This document shows positions 58,143 to 64,000 of a stretch of 64,000 nucleotides of DNA, piece after piece (positions within the stretch are counted from its first letter, which is position 1; each line of letters begins with the position of its first letter). Position numbers and translations under genes: made by a program. This DNA comes from Eutrigla gurnardus (taxonomy: Eukaryota > Chordata > Actinopteri > Perciformes > Triglidae). The DNA lies in contig OY741281.1 of assembly GCA_963514095.1 (NCBI GenBank), positions 12,392,882 to 12,456,881 of the forward strand. The letters run 5' to 3'. Under the pieces are notes generated by a model, which was not told the origin of the DNA, did not search any database, and saw nothing but the letters and a program-made list of their open reading frames with translations.

Positions 58143-58162
58143 GGGTGGGTGGGTGGGGGGGG
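58143..58162 (+). other. Canonical G-quadruplex motif
   Basis: Three GGGT units followed by G8: four G-runs with single-T loops, the loop arrangement known to give the most stable parallel quadruplexes. A further GGG follows at 58166-58168. Confidence 0.85.
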
Positions 58163-58204
58163 TTAGGGAACAGAAGGAGCCCTCTCAGGAGGGGTGCTGA
58201 GGCC

Positions 58205-58320
58205 CCGGCTCGTTTTATAGACTCCCCTGAAAGAACGTGATTACAGATCATTATCCAATTGAAGCAGATTGATGGGCTGGGGTCAAAGTAATATAGCTCA
58301 TAGTGGCTCAGCGAAAGGGG
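58205..58320. promoter_or_regulatory. Candidate cis-regulatory block
   Basis: GTGATTACAGATCATTATCC, CCAATTGAAGC, AGATTGATGGG and GTCAAAGTAATATAGC lie within 80 bp, flanked by G-rich low-complexity DNA. The sharp change from G-rich to motif-rich sequence and back suggests constraint. Confidence 0.4.
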
Positions 58321-58672
58321 AGGGGTGATAGGAGAGGACGGAGGGCAGCGCAGAAGTGCGGGGTGAAGTGGGGAGGGGGGGATTTGCAGACAGGGTGAAG
58401 ATGGTATAATGACCGGATTGTCACCACCGAATGGAGGACGGGGAGGGGGAGGAAGCCCCAAACTTGTCGAATGAAAGAGTGGGGCTTTTCTTTTTCAGGA
58501 ATGGGTTGAAGTAGTACAACAAGTGCTGATGGAGGGGAGCGATGCTGGGTTGGCCCTGTCACTCCAGAGGGCAGATAAAGAGACCTTTATGTGGAGGGGG
58601 AGGCAGGAGAATTTGTCCAGGGTGATTTGGCTGCATGTCTCCTTGTAAATAATGTGGTTCATTCTCTCCATC

Positions 58673-58687
58673 TTTTTTTTTTTTTTT
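58673..58687. repeat. T15 homopolymer
   Basis: Uninterrupted T15 run. Confidence 0.9.
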
Positions 58688-59421
58688 AACTGAAAGAATC
58701 AAGATTGAAACATGAGTTGTTACAAAATTAGACAGCTGTTGGGTTCGACAAATAAACGGTGTTATACACAAAAACTAAATTGTGTATATTTCCAGGATAC
58801 AGCTTACATTTTAAACTTTGTGTCGAGTTCGAGGACGAGCAAAAGTCAATAAATTATGTGTCCGTCTCATCTAACAAGTTTACAAAAAAGTTATTTTTAA
58901 GCAAACATTACATTTTTTTTGTTTTTACATCCAGTAAGTCAATTACTGCCGTAAGCTAATGCCCTGACCTCATTTTTTTTTTACAATCTTTCGGAAGCTT
59001 ACTAGCCTGTGTACCATTCGCCTCAAACTCTTCTCTTACATAATATGCATGATGGTCCTGACCTTTCTGATGCACTGGAAAGGTAGATCTCAGATGATTA
59101 TCACCGATCAACAGCCAAGAGCTCGCATCCACTTCTGCTTTGAATGTACATGTCGATGGCGAACCATAAAACATTACATGACCTCCTGTGTAATTTTAAA
59201 TGAATTAAACAGCAGCAGTGGCGATAATATAATGTGTTTGCACTTTGTTGGATGCCACAGTGTTAGTCATAGGTCTGATATAGTTTTATTGCCAAAGGCA
59301 GATACATTTTGTTGGAAGTGAATTTGAGATTGTTTCAGTAGTTTTGTCAATGAGGCTTCCTGTTGTTTCATGAAATTATACTGCAACTCACTTGACTTTT
59401 TTTTATCAGAGCAAACCCCAA

Positions 59422-59431
<10 letters not shown>

Positions 59432-59485
<54 letters not shown>
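59432..59485. repeat. (CA)27 microsatellite
   Basis: About 27 perfect CA units preceded by CTCTCTCTCT. Confidence 0.97.
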
Positions 59486-59487
<2 letters not shown>

Positions 59488-60999
59488 TCTGGCCAACATG
59501 CCACGAGTTGGTATGTCATGCCGTTTTATGTTACATCTATGAATCTGATGCATTCATTAACGGTTTGTTAGCAGGATGGTGGTTCTGTAGATGGTGCCAG
59601 TGGACTGGAGTCTTGTGACAGGGAGCATCTTCATCCACAATGGAGGGCTTATGGGTAATGGCTATGGCAGTGAATAGCCTTTTGATATTGGCTGAGACAA
59701 AGTGTCTGTAAATTTCCCTTGCTTTCAAGAATTTCAGATGTAAAAAAAAAATCCCTTGAAGACAACACGAGCATGCTTTAGATCAAGCTTGACATTTCAT
59801 TTTTTCGCTTGGGATATTTTAAACAAAATGGATCCTAAATGATGCAGAACTTTGGGACTTTAATCGGACGTGACGGATGCACATGCTGTCCGTGTTTGCT
59901 CGGCATGCAGCGACTGGCAGACGGCAATTACGGTGAATGTCTTATCTTAAAGATTCACAACTTTGCTCTGTGCAGCCTTCAGCTATCGTACCGCTGTATG
60001 CACCTCCTGTTCGTTTTAAGGTCTGAATTTGGAAGGCAACGCTGGGGCAAGTGGATGTGTTCAGGAGGCACAGACAACAGCTTCAATACATGCGTACACA
60101 ACATGCTATGTTTTTATGGGTGTTTTTCTGCCCTTTAATCCTCACCGCAATGTTTTTTCCGGAGTTACGAGCTGTGATTTGCAAATGAATGTCTACCAAG
60201 AGAGACAGGGATACAGACAGAGTCGCAGGCTTTAAGAGCACAAGCAGCTGAAAGCCATGCTTCCTCTGTTTTTCGGCAGTCTGCTGCCTGACACTGAGCA
60301 GACTGACCCATGTGATTACATCCTCCGAGAGAGCGTGTGCAGATGTACCGTCCCCATGTGTGCCTGTGTTTCAGCTGCACACTTCCAGTTTCTTTTCATG
60401 TGTGTCGTGTAAAGATAGTGGGGTGATTTTTGTGTTTGTGCGTGACTCAGCCCCGGCTTCAGGGAAGCAGCCACGCCAGGTGGATCTGATTGAAAACATT
60501 GCTGGAAAGACCGGGATGAAGACAAGAGGAGATGCTTTGTGCATATTGGAAGACCAGCATTCAAAGATTGTTTTAAGGGAAAGATGATGCGTCCCATGTT
60601 CTGTGGTTTCTAATTCATATCAGCAACTGTTTATAAGCAGTATTTGTAATTGTCTTCAGTTGGTGCCTATCTCATCTTGGCATGAAACCCTTGATTTGTG
60701 TATAGCTGGATATTTAAACAGGCAGGGAAAAAGCACCATCGCCTTAGGCCAGACTGCAATTGTAAATTCTTGTGGATTAAAGGAATTGATCATTGATTAA
60801 ACCATTCGGTTACATCTCACAAATGTCTTTGACAGCGACCTCTTTTCCCAGCATTCAAGTCACAAATAGTATCTTGTATTTACAATCTTTACGGCCACTG
60901 TAACCGTCAATTCACCAAAAACAAAGTAATGAAGATGGTCACGAAGGCCAGGATCTTATGTTGTATATGGAATTAAAAATATGAATTTTACTCCTCAAT

Positions 61000-61310
61000 C
61001 CACAATTGCACCTCAATCTTGCTAGGTTAAATAAAGTTAGAATTGAACACAAAGTTAGTCAGTGTGGTAAGTCCATTAAGCCATTGCGTAAACAAGTTGT
61101 CTTTGAAGACGCCACACAATGTAGCTACAGCTCTGCGACCTGCATGCTAAACCCAGTTACAGGCAAGAGAGGAAGCCCTGACTCCCTCTGCGTTACACTT
61201 AGTCAGATAATTGGAAATGCGAGGGCATTAACTCCAACGGGATTAAGAAGGGGAATTAAATATGTTAATCCCCAAAATAGGTAAATAGCCTCAGTGATAC
61301 AATAACCAAT
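61000..61310. promoter_or_regulatory. Candidate cis-regulatory block with inverted TAATCCC sites
   Basis: GGGATTAA at 61239-61246 and TTAATCCC at 61265-61272 form an exact inverted pair of K50-type homeodomain sites (Otx/Pitx/Gsc class). GAATTAAATATG lies between them, and CCATTAAGCC and AGATAATTGG lie upstream. The 300-bp block is repeat-free. A 92-codon plus frame crosses it without recognisable features. Confidence 0.42.
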
Positions 61311-62429
61311 TTCTAGGGTTTTCCTCCCCCGAGGACACGTCTGCCTTTGAACGCAACACAGCTCACGCACAACCCCACACACACACACACACACACAGAG
61401 CGCGAGCAAATTGCACTGGCACATAAACATGAACACAAGCACACGCGCGTTGCCCGGAGAGAGAGTCTCAAGTGTTCCAGAAAAGTTCTCCAAGGTCATG
61501 CCTGTGGTGTCGCGTGGGCCCCGTGGCTGACTCTTGAACCTGTTCTCCCAGGTCTGCCTCTTTGTTCTGGAGATCATTACCTCTGTCGCTCGGCTCCCCT
61601 CCCGAGACCGCTTTGTCGCTATGTGTTCATCTGCCTTGTAATTATAGCACGGTCCTGGATGTCACGGTTTAGGGACTCTGCCTGGGTGTGCGTGTCGACG
61701 GGGACCGAGACGCGTGGCTCATATGGTGCTCTTTTTTTTTAAAATGCCGAGCGTGTCGCCGTGGACAGTGGCATGCGTTTTGTGTATGCTTGTTTAATTT
61801 CAATCACAAAAAAAAAAAGAAAAAAAAAGGGGCCATCGTAAATTGAATATAGTGCACTTTCTCTTTAAACTATTCAAGCAGAGGTGTCGCCTTTGGAGAT
61901 GGCAACGCGAGCTGGAATTTGATGAGCTACTGTACTACATGAAACGACCGACTGTGTATTCAAAACACTGACACATAAATCATCAGTGCCGGGGCATCGG
62001 TTTTGGGCAAAAAATCAAGTTAAAGTTCCCCACTGAGTTCAAAGTACATTTTTATACACAATTAGTGGAGTACAATTTCTGGTGGAACCGAAGCATAGTG
62101 AAGAAAAGCCCAGGGTCAATCGCTGATCGCCTCTGAGAAACATTATTTTGATGTCTCTGTGTGTCCTAAAGATGAATGTCTTCGAGGGGAAGGGAAAATA
62201 AGAAGGAGAAAAGAAAACATTACAAGAGAGAAGTCAATCATTCAAGAATGCAAGAACGTAATGCACCACAGTCAAATTCAATAAAGTCATTATTCCTGGC
62301 TTAGCCATAGCAATAGTATTTTTCCTGGATATCCTATACCGCTTATCCCAATTCCTTTCTCTCAGTCGCTCCCTCTCTTTTCCCTCTCACCATTCCTCTT
62401 CTCGGTTCTGGCTACAGGGCATGTAGGAT
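61311..62429. other. Non-coding stretch
   Basis: A CA array (61376-61396), CpG-containing mixed DNA to about 61740, then A-rich runs near 61808-61828. A 131-codon plus frame (61347-61742) starts through the CA array and is not recognisable. Confidence 0.53.
61376..61396. repeat. (CA)n microsatellite
   Basis: About 10 units. Confidence 0.94.
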
Positions 62430-62640
62430 GGCATCAATACTCTCATTTTGCAACATGAAACCCTCTATTTACTCCAAAGATTCATCTGTGATGGATGTCA
62501 TTCTGCCGAGGCTACCTCTACAAAAGGCAGAGAGCCGCTTCATCACGCCAAACCTTCGCGTATTACCCCTGACACATTCTATTAGGCCGATTACACATAA
62601 TGATGCCAAATAAGCAGCGAATGAAGAGCTGGGGAGTTAT
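62430..62640. promoter_or_regulatory. Candidate cis-regulatory block
   Basis: Repeat-free block with CATTTTGCAACATG, CTATTTACTCC, CTATTAGGCCGATTACAC and CATAATGATGCC. Ends at a C9 run near 62643. By motif only. Confidence 0.35.
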
Positions 62641-62689
62641 CGCCCCCCCCCACCCAACGGAAAAGAGAAGGGGGGAAAAAAATGCTCAG

Positions 62690-63090
62690 CAAAGTTTCTT
62701 ATCTCAATCCAGCTGAAGGAGGAACCACACACACACAGTCCAAGCTGCACTTATCAGTCATTAGGCATTTAAATGCTTGCCCAGAGAGGAATTAGATTTC
62801 TGAGGAGTTAAGAAGATAACCAGTGGCACACTCTTAAAAAAAAGGATGTAGCACTTTCAACACATTTGAGTGGAGTCTGAGACAACACACTTACTGAGCG
62901 GCTGTGAATCGCAGCGAGCGATATTACCGAAGCATCTGTTGTGATTAACACAATTTGAATTGACAAGTAAGGCGAGATGAGTTGTCCCTAAATACAGCAT
63001 ATTAATACCAAATGCAGACGAAGGCATAGAGCGAACAAATTACACAGTTCTTCGGTTTATTGCCCCAAAATAAAGGAGGGTAGTCTGTGT
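62690..63090. promoter_or_regulatory. Candidate cis-regulatory region
   Basis: Nearly repeat-free with CTTATCAGTCATTAGGC, GGAATTAGATTTC, GTGATTAACACAATTTG, CATATTAATACC and CGGTTTATTGCCCC. Many TAAT/ATTA cores and CpG words (GCGAGCGATATTACCG) across 400 bp; possibly two elements. Confidence 0.36.
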
Positions 63091-63699
63091 GTATGTGTGT
63101 TAGTAACAGCAGGGTGTCTGAAATCTCCTTAACAGGTTTCAGTGAAATTCGGCGGAGCCATGGTCCAAGAAACAATTAATTAGATTTGGGTGCAGATCAA
63201 GAACAGAGGGATTTGTTTTACAGGATTTCCTGAAAATGTAAAATGTTTCACTATTTTCTTCGATGCTCATGCATTTACTAGAATGGGAAAAAAAAAAATC
63301 TGGCACAAGTATCATGTGTTTGTCTGCCATATTATGTAATTTGATTCTATAATGGTCCTTTTAGTGGGTTTCAAAGTGCGGACCAGGGACCCCCTGGAGT
63401 CCTGGTGGAGCTCTATAGGGATTACCTGTACCAGGATTTCATGACAGCCAATGCATGTGAAGTATGCAATGATACATTATGGATTTACTACTGAATCAAC
63501 GTTATCCCTTGGAAAGCACAGTAGATATCACTATAATTAGCTACATCATCAGCAGTCCTTCTTTTAAATGCAGTCCACAAAGAGTGTGACAGGTGTTCTT
63601 GGAAGGAGTGTGTATCTGCTGCGTGTCCACCCTGCTGATAACTAACGGCGAGGCCCCAGCCACAGCAACACCACCTCACCCATCACTTGGGTTCAGCTG
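63091..63699. other. Non-coding stretch
   Basis: Contains an A11 run near 63289 and a segment at 63366-63420 (TTTCAAAGTGCGGACC, AGGGACCCCCTGGAG, CCTGGTGGAG) resembling the end of hAT-type transposon remnants. That resemblance is weak and from memory. Confidence 0.45.
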
Positions 63700-63916
63700 T
63701 TGCCGTGGAACAAATTGGGGAGCATTAACCAAACTTTTATTAGGTTCACAAAACAAGATCCCATGCCATAGATGTGGGCGAGGGGTATTAATTTAGGGAA
63801 ATGAGCACAGGGTAAATAAAAGCTGTCTGGTTGCCGTCCTAACAGGAAATGCTATGCAGGGGACCGGCGAGGGGGGGGGAGTCAGGGGGTGAAACAATTA
63901 TGACCTCATTTAATAG
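63700..63916. promoter_or_regulatory. Candidate cis-regulatory block
   Basis: Repeat-free with GCATTAACC, TTTTATTAGG, GGTATTAATTTAGGG, GTAAATAAAAGC and, after a G9 run near 63876, AAACAATTATGACCTCATTTAATAG. By motif only. Confidence 0.34.
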
Positions 63917-63940
63917 TCTCTCTCTCTCTCTCTCTCTCTC
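63917..63940. repeat. (TC)n microsatellite
   Basis: About 12 units near the end of the window. Confidence 0.95.
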
Positions 63941-64000
63941 GGCTCCCAGGCAGAGATCGGAAAGGAATGCCCAGTTTCAAAACCGCAAGTCACCTCTGAA

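Larger units (their letters stand above)
57690..58200. other. GC-rich block with C18 and quadruplex motif
   Basis: C-rich plus strand (57710-57960), a repeat-free middle with GGTTATAAGG, CTATCGATTACAAGCC and GTACAAAACGACC (57778-57830), a C18 run (58009-58026) and the G-quadruplex motif at 58143-58162. Frames of 179 codons (plus) and 223 codons (minus) cross the block but are Pro/Gly-rich low-complexity translations. It may include a regulatory element around 57770-57850. Confidence 0.5.
58321..60999. other. Non-coding stretch
   Basis: G-rich DNA at 58320-58460, a T15 run (58673-58687) and a CA array (59432-59485). Otherwise mixed DNA without recognised genes. Plus-strand frames at 59839-60235 and 60312-60587 are unrecognisable. 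Confidence 0.53.

Noticed and set aside
57701..58461. Frames of 179 (plus) and 223 (minus) codons
   Set aside because: Both are Pro/Gly/Ser-rich translations of C-rich and G-rich low-complexity DNA, including the C18 run, and they overlap on opposite strands.
60430..60587. Exon-like frame following an acceptor-like TGACTCAG
   Set aside because: No nearby poly(A) signal or donor and no recognised family. Similar chance acceptor-plus-frame combinations occur several times in the window.
63366..63420. hAT-like transposon end
   Set aside because: Only one short G/C-rich phrase resembles it; no terminal inverted repeat pair or target-site duplication was found.
1..64000. Search for tRNA, rRNA, CRISPR, phage or bacterial gene clusters
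   Set aside because: No tRNA A/B-box pairs, no regularly spaced direct repeats with unique spacers, no Shine-Dalgarno-led gene series; the sequence is vertebrate in character.

Overview
This 64 kb window looks like non-coding DNA from a ray-finned (teleost) fish. The evidence is a very high density of GT/CA, GA/CT and homopolymer microsatellites, plus several dispersed repeats whose sequences I recognise as common in teleost genomes, at about 8.63-8.74, 15.17-15.27, 18.45-18.89 and 28.40-28.53 kb. There are no operons, no bacterial signals and no long conserved reading frames. I recognise no protein-coding gene, rRNA, tRNA, known microRNA, CRISPR array or autonomous transposase. Almost all open frames longer than 60 codons are either translated microsatellites or short frames with no recognisable domain. 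Whether the window is intergenic or lies inside a very large intron cannot be decided from sequence alone. I did not recognise the locus.

Layout. 1-10 kb: low-complexity arrays, two homeodomain-motif-rich blocks (3.64-3.85 and 4.33-4.74 kb), the longest open frame of the window (minus strand, 7.10-7.83 kb, probably spurious), a LINE/SINE-type tail (8.63-8.74 kb) and a small telomere-like minisatellite with a perfect hairpin (8.97-9.13 kb). 10-20 kb: large GA and GT arrays, a G19 run, a strong GC hairpin (11.65 kb), two recognisable teleost repeats and motif-rich blocks at 14.2, 17.2 and 19.4 kb. 20-31 kb: a TATA-plus-GC-rich block ending in a donor-like site (20.34-20.57 kb), further candidate regulatory blocks, and a repeat remnant at 28.4 kb. 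31-46 kb: a covarying pair of short inverted repeats (33.43 and 33.64 kb), many candidate regulatory blocks (34.6-38.9 kb), a cluster of GT arrays (43.0-43.6 kb) and strong C/G-rich quadruplex-type DNA (44.1-44.35 kb). 46-64 kb: an exon-like open segment at 46.1 kb, more motif-rich blocks, a CTCF-like site at 54.9 kb, a C18 and quadruplex block at 58.0-58.2 kb, and a further run of motif-rich blocks to the end.

Most plausible reading (inference): a teleost gene desert or giant intron holding many cis-regulatory elements, of the kind that flank developmental transcription-factor genes. Repeat-free, AT-rich blocks with TAAT, GATTA, octamer, RFX and forkhead-type motifs alternate with microsatellite-rich filler. 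The candidate enhancers were chosen by composition and motifs only. Cross-species alignment is the decisive test, and I could not run it.
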